A stretch of 64,000 bases of DNA from Massilia atriviolacea (GTDB taxonomy: Bacteria > Pseudomonadota > Gammaproteobacteria > Burkholderiales > Burkholderiaceae_D). The stretch lies in contig NZ_RXLQ01000011.1 in NCBI RefSeq assembly GCF_003953935.1, forward strand, positions 124,001 through 188,000. Direction: 5' to 3'. Made by a program: the position numbers and the translations under genes. The notes below the pieces were generated by a model. That model worked only from the letters and a program-made list of their open reading frames with translations, made no database searches and was not told where the DNA came from. Below, one piece after another: positions 10,176 through 18,430 of this stretch; positions within the stretch are counted from its first letter, which is position 1; each line of letters opens with the position of its first letter.

Positions 10176-12170
10176 TTAGTTGACTGTCACATCCTGGTCG
10201 GTCACCGAGATGACTCGTCCGCCAACCGTAATCTTAGCACTTGTACCACTAAAAGTGATGTCCGGTTTAACAATCAAGCAATTCGAACGCAGCACCGAGA
10301 CGAAAAAGCCGCGGTTCTTGGCCGTCGAATAGTTAAATTTGTTCCAGAAATGCGGCCCCGCCGGCACCGACGGCGCCGGCGTGTAGCCGACCGAGGCGCT
10401 CATCGCAAAGGCGTCGGGCGAGGCGACCGTGCCGCACATCTCGGCCGGCGCCAGGTCGGCGCGGAAGGCGGCCGCCGTCCCGCTCAAGGGCACCACGGTG
10501 TGCAGGTTGTACTCGTATTTGCGCGGCGTCGCGCTGTTGAGCTGGTCGATCGTCACCAGGGTCGACGGACGGATGAAGACCACGGTGCGCTTCGCCTGGC
10601 TCAGCTTGCCCGCGTAGGCGGCGCTGGCGTCGCCGGTGGTGATGTCGTAGGCGGCCGTCTGCAGGAACTTGGTCAGCTTGCCGGACGCGGCGCGGTCGCC
10701 CAGGCCGCTGGCGCCCAGGTACTGGCCCTGGCCGCCGTCGAAGGTGATCGCATTGTGCGCCTTGGTCTGCTTGTAGTAGTCGCGCCAGTGCGGCGAGTTG
10801 TAGTAGTCGTAATAGCCGCTGTCCATGGCCAGCACTTTGCCTTTCGAATACATGACAAAGCTGTTCTGGTCGGCGTGCGAGTGGTTCACCGAACCGAAGG
10901 GGCTGCTCTTGAAGAACACCGAGGTGCGGCTGCGGTCGGTCAGCGAACTGTGCATGGCGGCCCAGCCGATCGCCGGGAAGTAGGCGCCGTTCGGCTGCGT
11001 GGCCGGCAAGGTGACCGGACCGATGTATTCGCGCGGGCTGAGCAGGATGTGCAGGCGCGCATAGTCTTCCCCGCTCTGCTGTTTCACGTACCAGCGCGAC
11101 AAGGTGGTGTCGGAGCGGTTCATGATGGCCTTGCCGAAGCGGGCCCAGTCTTCGATCCGGTTCACTTCGGCGCCATCGCCGAACACGCCGACCGGCACGC
11201 CGGGCGGCAGCGCGTAGGCCATGAAGCGGGCGAATTCGGCCAGCCAGGGCTTGCGGTAAAACGGCACGTCGAGCACGCGCTCGATCAGGTCCCACATCAC
11301 CAGCGATTCGCCGGCATCCCAGCTGGCGTAGCTCGAGCCGTTGGCAAAGCCGCCGTCGTCGCCGCCCCACGGGCTGGTGCTGCTGACATACACCGGCAGC
11401 GCGGTGCGCAGCCAGGCGTGGGTCTCGGGCATGTCGCCGCGCACGATCAGCAGGGCGCCGACGAATTTGCCGAGGGCATTAAAGGCGATCCCGTTTTCCG
11501 GATACAGCTTGACCGTGTCGGCCACCTTGTTCAGGCCCGAGTTGCCGCAGGCGATCAGGATATCCTTGACCATCTGCTTGTCGGCGCTGGTCATGGCCGG
11601 ATAGGCAAAATCGTAAGTGAGGGCGTAGAACCAGGCGTAATCGCGCGTTTCGGAGACGTCGCCGGCGCATTTGCGCGCCAGGATGCCGGGCGCAAATAGC
11701 TGCATGCGGGCCCGCATTTCGGTCAGGAACCAGGTATTCTTGGTCATATGGTAGGCCACGGCCGCCTCGGCCATGCCTTCCAGGATGCGGTCCTGCTGCC
11801 ACCACGACTCCATGCGCACCGCCGTGTTGGTCGAATTGATCTGGGTCTTCAGGGCGGTGGTGACATTGGCCACCGAATTGCGCTGCAAATAGCCGGTCAG
11901 GGCCACGATCGACGAGGCGCGCTCGGCCTTGGTGGCCGCCACGATGCCCAGGTAATCGGGCTGGCCCTTGAACAGGCGCGGGTGGCCCATCGGCGGGGCG
12001 GCGTCGAATTTGTCGATCGCCGTGGTCAGCGACGGTGCGCTCAGGGCGTTGACTGTGGCCGTCAGTTCGGCGGCGGTAAACCGCGGCGTCGTGGTGGTGA
12101 AATTCTGGGCCGAGGCGGGCAGGCAGAAGGCCGCCGTCGCCAGGGAAATAACGCTTACTAATTTTATCAT
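10176..12170 (-). CDS. Secreted heparinase II/III-like polysaccharide lyase
   Basis: 664 residues with a clear signal peptide (cleavage after PASAQ), so it acts in the periplasm or outside. The first ~330 residues form an alpha-helical toroid with GHPRLFKG near the start and RDYAWFYALTYDFAYP in the middle. The region SSPFGSVNHSHADQNSF is the His-containing block of the heparinase II/III beta domain, followed by DSGYYDYYNSPHWRDYYKQT. Such enzymes cleave uronate-containing polysaccharides by beta-elimination. Inside an EPS operon it may trim or release its own polymer. The start codon is inside ATGA, overlapping the upstream glycosyltransferase stop. Confidence 0.82.
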   Translation of the reverse strand: MIKLVSVISLATAAFCLPASAQNFTTTTPRFTAAELTATVNALSAPSLTTAIDKFDAAPPMGHPRLFKGQPDYLGIVAATKAERASSIVALTGYLQRNSVANVTTALKTQINSTNTAVRMESWWQQDRILEGMAEAAVAYHMTKNTWFLTEMRARMQLFAPGILARKCAGDVSETRDYAWFYALTYDFAYPAMTSADKQMVKDILIACGNSGLNKVADTVKLYPENGIAFNALGKFVGALLIVRGDMPETHAWLRTALPVYVSSTSPWGGDDGGFANGSSYASWDAGESLVMWDLIERVLDVPFYRKPWLAEFARFMAYALPPGVPVGVFGDGAEVNRIEDWARFGKAIMNRSDTTLSRWYVKQQSGEDYARLHILLSPREYIGPVTLPATQPNGAYFPAIGWAAMHSSLTDRSRTSVFFKSSPFGSVNHSHADQNSFVMYSKGKVLAMDSGYYDYYNSPHWRDYYKQTKAHNAITFDGGQGQYLGASGLGDRAASGKLTKFLQTAAYDITTGDASAAYAGKLSQAKRTVVFIRPSTLVTIDQLNSATPRKYEYNLHTVVPLSGTAAAFRADLAPAEMCGTVASPDAFAMSASVGYTPAPSVPAGPHFWNKFNYSTAKNRGFFVSVLRSNCLIVKPDITFSGTSAKITVGGRVISVTDQDVTVN

Positions 12171-13219
12171 GCTGCCAACTCCTCATAACGGTGTCGAAGA
12201 CGTCGCAAGACTGTCTCGACCATGTACTCGGACTTGACACGCACAAGTCCGCGCTCGGAGATCGTATCCGCCAGGATATTATCGTCCAAAATGCGCAAAA
12301 TTGAGGCAGCCAATTGGGGTATATTGCCGACTTGGACCAGAAAACCACACTTTCCTTGATCCAACATCTGTGGCACTGCGCCAACATCGGTGGCGACCAC
12401 AGGAACACTTGCCATCATGGCTTCCAAAATTGACATCGGCATCTGTTCCTTGTGCGATGGCAGCACGAACAGCGCCGCTTCGGCCATCAGGACCGCGCGC
12501 GCGCCGGCGTCGACCCAGCCCGGCAGGTGCAGGCAGTGCGCCACCCCCAGTTCGGCCGCCAGCGCGCGCGCGCCATCGGCGTCGCCGTCGCCGGCCAGCA
12601 CCAGGCGCGCGTCGGGCGCCCGCGCATGCACGGCGGCGAAGGCGCGGATCAGGTCGAACACGCCCTTCTTCTCTTCCAGCCGTCCCAGGAACAGCACGCT
12701 GCGTCCGGGCCGGCGCGCCAGCGGCGCGCTACTGGCGATCGGGTTGGGAAACACCTCGACCTGGCCGAGCCCGGCGCGCGTGCGCAGCCAGGCCGCCGAG
12801 ACCTCGGTCAGGGCGAAGGCGGCCGCGGCGCCGCCCAGCAGCGCCAGCGCCAGGCGCTGTCGCCGGCCGGACAGGCGCACCTCGACAAAATCGATGAACT
12901 CGCCGCCGTGCAGGTGCAGCAGCACCGGACGCCGGAACAGGCGCGCCGCCGCGATGAAGGCCGCCTTGCGCCAGAAACTGACCCCGGAAGCCAGGTGCAC
13001 ATGCAGCAGCGCAACGCGCCCCAGCACCAGCAGCCCGAGGAACTGCAGCAGCGCGGCGCCCGCGCGCGCCGCCTTGCGCAGCGCGCCGCCGTCGACGTGG
13101 GTGGCGATGAAGCGGCAGCGCCCGCCCTCCTCGTAGCCGTGCGCCAGATAGGTCTGGACCACGCTGGCCATGCCGCCGCGCGCGGCCGGCGACGGTCCGA
13201 TCATGATCACCGACTTCAT
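12167..13219 (-). CDS. Glycosyltransferase family 4 (GT-B)
   Basis: 350 residues from the ATG at 13219, inside an ATGA overlap with the upstream ligase; an in-frame extension upstream is only a shadow frame. N-terminal domain: GPSPAARGGMASVVQTY (Gly-rich acceptor loop) and LLHVHLASG. C-terminal donor domain: SVLFLGRLEEKKGVFDLI and the GT4 E-x7-E block around KEQMPMSILEAMMASVPVVATDVG. Retaining transferase adding one sugar to the lipid-linked repeat unit at the cytoplasmic membrane; donor unknown. Confidence 0.85.
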   Translation of the reverse strand: MKSVIMIGPSPAARGGMASVVQTYLAHGYEEGGRCRFIATHVDGGALRKAARAGAALLQFLGLLVLGRVALLHVHLASGVSFWRKAAFIAAARLFRRPVLLHLHGGEFIDFVEVRLSGRRQRLALALLGGAAAAFALTEVSAAWLRTRAGLGQVEVFPNPIASSAPLARRPGRSVLFLGRLEEKKGVFDLIRAFAAVHARAPDARLVLAGDGDADGARALAAELGVAHCLHLPGWVDAGARAVLMAEAALFVLPSHKEQMPMSILEAMMASVPVVATDVGAVPQMLDQGKCGFLVQVGNIPQLAASILRILDDNILADTISERGLVRVKSEYMVETVLRRLRHRYEELAA

Positions 13220-14709
13220 GGGGGCGGCCCGGCGCGGTCGTCGCGGTCGTCCTGGCCGGCCTGGTCGATACCGGCCGCGCCCAGGTAGCCCGACAGGTCG
13301 AGGCGCTGGATCAGCAGCTTGTGCTTGCCCGAGCCGGTGCGCGCGATGGCGTCGACGCGCACGATCTCGACGTCCAGCCCGCCCTGGGTCTTGGCCAGGA
13401 TGCCGGCCGCCAGCGCGGCGCGCGCGCGCGCGGTCAGTTCGGTGTCGGACATGACCTTGAGGGTGGCGCGCCCGGGCGCGGACTGCTCGAACTGCATGCG
13501 GTCGGCGCTGGCGAGCTGCTCGAAGTGGGCCGCGCCGATGGTGCAGATCGACACCAGGCGGTGATCGCGGCACACCAGGAATTCCTGCAGGCGCCCTTCG
13601 ATCCTGTCCACCACCGGAAAGCCCGGGCGCAGCGGGTTGGGGGCCGCGCTCCACATGGCCAGGTCGCCGGTGCGGTAGCGGATCAGCGGCATGACCCGGT
13701 TGTCGAAGCCGGTGGCGACGATTTCGCCGAGCACGCCCGGCTCCTCGATGGCGCGCCCGGCGCTGTCGACCAGTTCCACCTTGCCGTACAGGGGCCAGAA
13801 GAAATAGCGCCCGTCCTCGGGCAGGGAGATGGCCTTGACGGCGCGCTCGGAGTGGCCGTAGTCGAGCAGGACCGGGCAGCCGAATACTTCGCGGATCAGG
13901 TCGACCTGGTAATCGTAGACATTCTCGGAAAACAGCTGCACGGCCTTGATGCGGGCGCAGATCCCGGGCGCCGGATTGGCCTTGAGCCAGTGCGCCAGCG
14001 GCACCAGCGCCGAGGGAAAGGCGTGGATGACGGTCGGCTTCCAGCTGGCCATGGCGGCCACGTAGCCGGGCATGTACTGGGCCTCCAGGTGGTCCGACGA
14101 CAGATGCAGGTAGCGCTTGATCGGGTCGTACATCCACAGCGCGCCGCCCGGCTTGCCGGCGCCCGGCACGCTGCGTCCGCGCAGCGCCAGGATGATGTCG
14201 CCGCGGCCGACCCCGGCGACCGTGTCGAACATGCTGTTATAGGCAAAATCCTTGGAGCGCGAGACGTATTTTTCCAGGTACAGCTTCATCGGCACCGAAG
14301 TCGAGCCGCCGGTAAACGCCATCAGATGGGTTTCCGGCCCCATCCGGGTGGACAGGTAGCGCGTGCTGTCGGCCTTGAGCGACTCCTTGTCGAGCAGCGG
14401 AAAGGCGGCCAGCAGGCGCGTGGCGTCGGCGGCGTCGCGCACCTCGGCCAGGGCGCCCTTCAGGCCGGCGTAGGCGGGCACGGTCTCGATCGCCCAGCGC
14501 AGGGTGGCCAGCAGTTTTTCGTCGGCGCGGCGGGCGGTCCAGGCCGGATCGCCGCAGCGGCCGATCTCGGCGGCGAATTCCTCGTACTTGGCGCCATAGC
14601 GCAGGCGCGTCGGCGCCAGCGAATACAGCTGGCCGACCGAACTCTTGACCCATTGCGGGGCCGCCGTATAAAACTTCAGGAAAGGATGGACAATGTCTTC
14701 AATCGGCAT
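13216..14709 (-). CDS. CapK/PaaK-like adenylate-forming enzyme, copy 2
   Basis: 497 residues from ATG 14709; the in-frame ATG 26 codons upstream lies inside the preceding gene and is rejected. The AMP-binding loop is FTGGSTSVPMKLY, YGHSER matches the adenine motif position, and IRYRTGDLAMW carries the ribose-binding Asp. GRLQEFLVCRDHRLVS is the hinge region. The C-terminus ends in a short Asp/Arg/Pro tail. It overlaps the upstream glycosyltransferase by 11 nt and the downstream one by 4 nt, so all three are coupled. Longer and divergent compared with the 8853-10157 copy, so probably not a recent duplicate. Confidence 0.75.
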   Translation of the reverse strand: MPIEDIVHPFLKFYTAAPQWVKSSVGQLYSLAPTRLRYGAKYEEFAAEIGRCGDPAWTARRADEKLLATLRWAIETVPAYAGLKGALAEVRDAADATRLLAAFPLLDKESLKADSTRYLSTRMGPETHLMAFTGGSTSVPMKLYLEKYVSRSKDFAYNSMFDTVAGVGRGDIILALRGRSVPGAGKPGGALWMYDPIKRYLHLSSDHLEAQYMPGYVAAMASWKPTVIHAFPSALVPLAHWLKANPAPGICARIKAVQLFSENVYDYQVDLIREVFGCPVLLDYGHSERAVKAISLPEDGRYFFWPLYGKVELVDSAGRAIEEPGVLGEIVATGFDNRVMPLIRYRTGDLAMWSAAPNPLRPGFPVVDRIEGRLQEFLVCRDHRLVSICTIGAAHFEQLASADRMQFEQSAPGRATLKVMSDTELTARARAALAAGILAKTQGGLDVEIVRVDAIARTGSGKHKLLIQRLDLSGYLGAAGIDQAGQDDRDDRAGPPP

Positions 14710-15898
14710 GCTGCTGGGCTTTCTGTGCTGTCGTGGCCGCGCCGGCGGCGGCGCCCGCGCCGGCCAGTCCACGGAAGATGGTCTCATAGCGGGCGATCAT
14801 GTGCTGCACGTCGAAGCGCGCGCGCACCGACGCCAGCGCGCCCTGCCCCAGGCGCGCGCACAGCGCCGGGTCGCTCAGGCGGGCCAGCGCGGCGGCCAGC
14901 GCGCCGACGTCGCCGGCCGGGTACAGCAGGCCATTGACGCCGTCGTCGACCTGTTCGCGCATGCCGCCGACGTCGCTCGCCACCAGCGGCTTGCCGAGCG
15001 CCATGTATTCCAGGGTGGCGATGGGAAAATTCTCGTCGTGCGAGGTCAGGGTCATCACATCGCACATGCCGATGAAGGGCCGCACATCCTGCTGGAAGCC
15101 GGCCAGCACGACCGCCTCGCGCAGGCCGAGCGCGTCGATGCGGGCCTCGATCGCGGGCCGCATCACGCCGTCCCCGACCAGCACCGCGCGCGCCGCCACC
15201 CCGTCGCTGCGCAGGCGCGCCAGCGCCTCGAGCAGGTCGCCGTGCCGTTTCTCCTCGCGGAAAATGGCGCACAGGCCGATCACCAGCTCGTGCGCGCCGA
15301 TGCCGTGGCGGGCGCGCAATTCGGCGGCCTGCCGCGCCACCAGCGCGGCCGAAAAATGGCCCAGGTCGACCCCGTTGTGGACCACTTCGCTGCGGCGCAG
15401 CCCGACCCCCAGCCTGGCGAAGAAACCGCGCTGCAGCTCGCTGATAAAGATGACGCAGCCGGCCATCCGGTAAAACTGGCGGTACACGATGAACCGCAGG
15501 CGCGCGCTGCCGCCGCGCCGCACCACCCCCATGCTGTGGCAGATAAAGGCCTGCGGCGGGCGGCGCCGCGCGCGCCAGCCGGCCAGGGTGGCGCACATCT
15601 GCGAATACTGGGAAGTGGCGACCACCAGGTCCGGGGCCAGCTGGTCGATCAGGCCGGCCAGGCGCGCCAGCGCGCCCAGGTCGACCCCGCCGCGCGAATG
15701 GCAGCAGACGATGGGCGACACCCCGCCCCGCTCCAGCTCGGCGGCCAGTTCATCGGAATCCTTCAGGTAGGCCACGGCCACCCGGTGGCCGCGCTGCGCC
15801 AGGCCGGTGGCCAGCGCCACCAGGTGGCGTTCGGCGCCGCCGAACTTGAGCTGGTCGGCGACGAACAGGAGTGTCATTGGCGTCATCTGGGTTGTCAA
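14699..15898 (-). CDS. Glycosyltransferase family 4 (GT-B)
   Basis: 399 residues. N-terminal Rossmann domain with LLFVADQLKFGGAERHL, the classic Gly-rich loop, and HSRGGVDLGAL. C-terminal domain with VVHNGVDLGHFS, EEKRHGDLLEAL and the E-x7-E motif in HDENFPIATLEYMALGKPLVASDVGGM. All GT4 hallmarks are intact, so it is likely active on a lipid-linked acceptor at the inner membrane. The first Met is used here, but Met5 or Met8 are also possible. The C-terminal 20 residues are Ala/Gln-rich. Confidence 0.87.
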   Translation of the reverse strand: MTTQMTPMTLLFVADQLKFGGAERHLVALATGLAQRGHRVAVAYLKDSDELAAELERGGVSPIVCCHSRGGVDLGALARLAGLIDQLAPDLVVATSQYSQMCATLAGWRARRRPPQAFICHSMGVVRRGGSARLRFIVYRQFYRMAGCVIFISELQRGFFARLGVGLRRSEVVHNGVDLGHFSAALVARQAAELRARHGIGAHELVIGLCAIFREEKRHGDLLEALARLRSDGVAARAVLVGDGVMRPAIEARIDALGLREAVVLAGFQQDVRPFIGMCDVMTLTSHDENFPIATLEYMALGKPLVASDVGGMREQVDDGVNGLLYPAGDVGALAAALARLSDPALCARLGQGALASVRARFDVQHMIARYETIFRGLAGAGAAAGAATTAQKAQQHAD

Positions 15899-15993
15899 AC
15901 AATCATAGTCAAGGTTGAGGCGCCCGCCGCGGCGGGGCCGACAGCGGGTTGGGGCCGCGCCACGCGGGCCGTGTCAGGCCAGGCCGCGCCGTG

Positions 15994-17259
15994 TCAGGCC
16001 GGGCCGCGCACGATGGCCAGCGCGATCTGGGCTTTCAGGGCGGCCGCCACGCGCGGCGCGGCGAAGCGCTGGGCGACCGCTTCAGGTCCGCCCTGCTGCG
16101 CCGCGCCATCGAGTGCGGCCAGGCCGGCGCGCAGCATGCGGGTGACCGCTTCGATATCGTCCGGCGCGGCGCAGGCGTCGCTGCTGCCGGCCCACTCGGC
16201 GATCAGGTCGGCCGAGGTGCCCGGCGGCGTGATGCCCCAGACCGGGCGGCGCGCGCCGATGTATTCCACCAGTTTACTCGGCAGGAACACGCTGGGCAAC
16301 TTGCTGGGCGCGTCGATCACCAGCAGCGCGTCCGCGTCGCGCGCCAGCTGCAGCGATTCGCGGTAGCCGACCTGGCCGCGCATGCGCACCAGGCCCGCCG
16401 GCAGCGCCTTGTAGGCGTCCGATGCGAGCAGGTTGGGCGAGACGTGGCCGACGAATTCGAAGGCGACCGTGTCGAGCGCGGCCGGCTGGCGTTCGAGGAT
16501 GCGCGCCAGCGCCGCGAACAGCGGCTCGGGCGAGCGGGCGCCGTAGCAGGCGCCGATGTGGCGCACCACATGGCGGCGCATGCCGGGACGCGCATCCGGC
16601 CCCGCCGCCACGGCCGCGGCCGGGCCGGCGAAATTGTCCATGTCCCAGGCGTGCGGCAGCACGGCGGCGCGCGCGCGCCAGGCCGGCGGATACTTGGCCA
16701 TCACCAGCTCCAGCGTGCGCTGCGAGGTAAACAGGACGCGGTCGGCGTGCCTGATCACGCGCCGCTCGAGCGCCGCGTTGACCCGGTGCTCCAGCCAGGT
16801 GTTCGGATGGAAGGGATTGTCCGACCAGGGGTCGCTGAAATGCGCCAGCCACGGCAGCCCGGTGCGGCGTTTCAGCTGCAGCGCCAGCAGGTGGTCCGAC
16901 ATCGGCATGCCGAAGCTGACCAGGACCTCGCTGCCGCTGGCCGCGATGCGCTCGAGCGCCGGTGCGAGCGCGCGGCGGCGCCACGGACCGAGGCCGTCGG
17001 GAATGGTGTTATACAGCGGCAGCAGGCGGCGCGCGACGCGGTGCGCGAAGCCCTTGAAAAAGGTGCCGGGGCTGGGCACGCACAGCGAGCCGATGCGTTC
17101 GAAGAAATCCGGATACTGATCGTAGGCGTCGGAAAACTGCGGATCGCTGCCATGCAGCAATTCGACCCGCGCCTCCAGGTGGTACAGCTGGCGCCCGATC
17201 TGGATCGCCTGCGGGGTCAGCTTGGGCGGCGCGTAGTAGCAGATCGCAAAAATCTTCAA
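15994..17259 (-). CDS. GT-B glycosyltransferase-like protein, TTG start
   Basis: 421 residues from TTG at 17259, which overlaps the WecB-2 stop as TTGA; longer frames upstream lie inside wecB. The beginning KIFAICYYAPPKLTPQAIQ resembles the acceptor loop of GT4-like enzymes. FLPSKLVEYIGARRPVWGI matches the donor-side C-terminal block of this group. The E-x7-E motif is not obvious, so it is a divergent member. The start codon choice also fits the repeated NTGA spacing in this operon. Likely adds one sugar during repeat-unit assembly. Confidence 0.75.
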   Translation of the reverse strand: MKIFAICYYAPPKLTPQAIQIGRQLYHLEARVELLHGSDPQFSDAYDQYPDFFERIGSLCVPSPGTFFKGFAHRVARRLLPLYNTIPDGLGPWRRRALAPALERIAASGSEVLVSFGMPMSDHLLALQLKRRTGLPWLAHFSDPWSDNPFHPNTWLEHRVNAALERRVIRHADRVLFTSQRTLELVMAKYPPAWRARAAVLPHAWDMDNFAGPAAAVAAGPDARPGMRRHVVRHIGACYGARSPEPLFAALARILERQPAALDTVAFEFVGHVSPNLLASDAYKALPAGLVRMRGQVGYRESLQLARDADALLVIDAPSKLPSVFLPSKLVEYIGARRPVWGITPPGTSADLIAEWAGSSDACAAPDDIEAVTRMLRAGLAALDGAAQQGGPEAVAQRFAAPRVAAALKAQIALAIVRGPA

Positions 17260-18413
17260 GCGCGCTCTCCGAAGCCGGCCAGGGTGTCGAGGATGCGCAG
17301 CGAGGCGTGGCCGTCGCCGTAGAAATTGCCGCCGCTGCCGTCGCGCACCTCGCTGTCGAGCAGGCCGGCCACGGCCGCCACGATGCGTTCGCGGTTGGGG
17401 CCGACCAGGTGCACCATCCCGGAAGCGGCGCCTTCCATGCGCTCGGTGACGTCGCGCATGACCACCACCGGCTTGCCCAGGCTGGGCGCTTCTTCCTGGA
17501 CCCCGCCGGAATCGGTGAGAACCACGCTGGCGTTGATCATCATCGCCACGAACGGCAGGTAATCGAGCGGCTGGCACAGCACCAGGTTGGCGAAGCCGGC
17601 CGGCACCAGGTAGCGCTCGACGGCGCCCCGCACGGCCGGGTTCGGATGCACGGGGAAGACGAAATCGATGGCGGGATAGCGCGTGCACAGCTCGGCGATG
17701 GCGGTGCAGATCGCCTCGAAACCGGCGCCGAAGCTTTCGCGGCGGTGCGCGGTGACCAGCACGAAGGGGCGGCGCGGGCCGATGAAGCGGTTCAGGCCCT
17801 GCGGCTCGAGGGCGGCGGCGACCTGCGCGCGGCAAGCCGGATCGGACTGCAGGCGTTGGCGCACCAGGTACAGGGCGTCGATGCCGGTGTTGCCGGTGAC
17901 CAGGATGCGTTCTTCGGCAATGCCTTCGCGCAGCAGGTTGGCGCGCGCCGGCGCGGTCGGCGGGAAGTGCATCTCGGCGATGGCGCCGACCAGCTTGCGG
18001 TTCATCTCTTCCGGGAACGGTTCATAGATATTCCCGGTGCGCAGGCCCGCTTCCACGTGGGCCACCCTGGCCTTGGCGTAGAAGGCGGCCAGCGCGCCGA
18101 CGAAGGCGGTGGTGGTGTCGCCCTGCACCAGCACCCAGTCCGGGCGCACCTGGTCGAGCACCGGGGCCAGGCCCTCGAGCACGCCGGTGGTCAGGCCGGT
18201 CAGGGTCTGGCCCGGCTTCATCAGGTTCAGGTCGAACTCGGGCACGATGCCGAAAAAGGCCAGCACGCTGTCGAGCATTTCACGGTGCTGGGCGCTGACG
18301 CAGACCACGACCTCGAAGCCGCCGTGGGCGCGCGCGGCCAGCACCACCGGCGCCAGTTTGATGGCCTCGGGACGGGTGCCGAAGACGAAGAGCAGTTTTT
18401 GAAGTGCGGGCAT
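17256..18413 (-). CDS. wecB: UDP-N-acetylglucosamine 2-epimerase (non-hydrolysing), copy 2
   Basis: 385 residues from ATG 18413. Motifs: FGTRPEAIKLAPV, VCVSAQHREMLD, VQGDTTTAFVGALAAFY, HVEAGLRTGNIYEPFPEEMNR, VLVTAHRRESFG and LTDSGGVQEEAPSLGKPVVVMRD. This is a more canonical WecB than the 7646-8776 copy (GTRPEAIK instead of GARPNFMK). It is divergent enough that the two are old paralogues. The two may act on different substrates (for example UDP-GlcNAc versus a modified hexosamine) or serve different steps. It overlaps the following glycosyltransferase by 4 nt. Confidence 0.92.
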   Translation of the reverse strand: MPALQKLLFVFGTRPEAIKLAPVVLAARAHGGFEVVVCVSAQHREMLDSVLAFFGIVPEFDLNLMKPGQTLTGLTTGVLEGLAPVLDQVRPDWVLVQGDTTTAFVGALAAFYAKARVAHVEAGLRTGNIYEPFPEEMNRKLVGAIAEMHFPPTAPARANLLREGIAEERILVTGNTGIDALYLVRQRLQSDPACRAQVAAALEPQGLNRFIGPRRPFVLVTAHRRESFGAGFEAICTAIAELCTRYPAIDFVFPVHPNPAVRGAVERYLVPAGFANLVLCQPLDYLPFVAMMINASVVLTDSGGVQEEAPSLGKPVVVMRDVTERMEGAASGMVHLVGPNRERIVAAVAGLLDSEVRDGSGGNFYGDGHASLRILDTLAGFGERA

Positions 18414-18430
18414 GATGGATCCTGGGAGGG

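Noticed and set aside
12167-14137. 656-codon minus-strand frame
   Set aside because: Only its last 350 codons are a glycosyltransferase; the rest is out of frame within the CapK-like gene.
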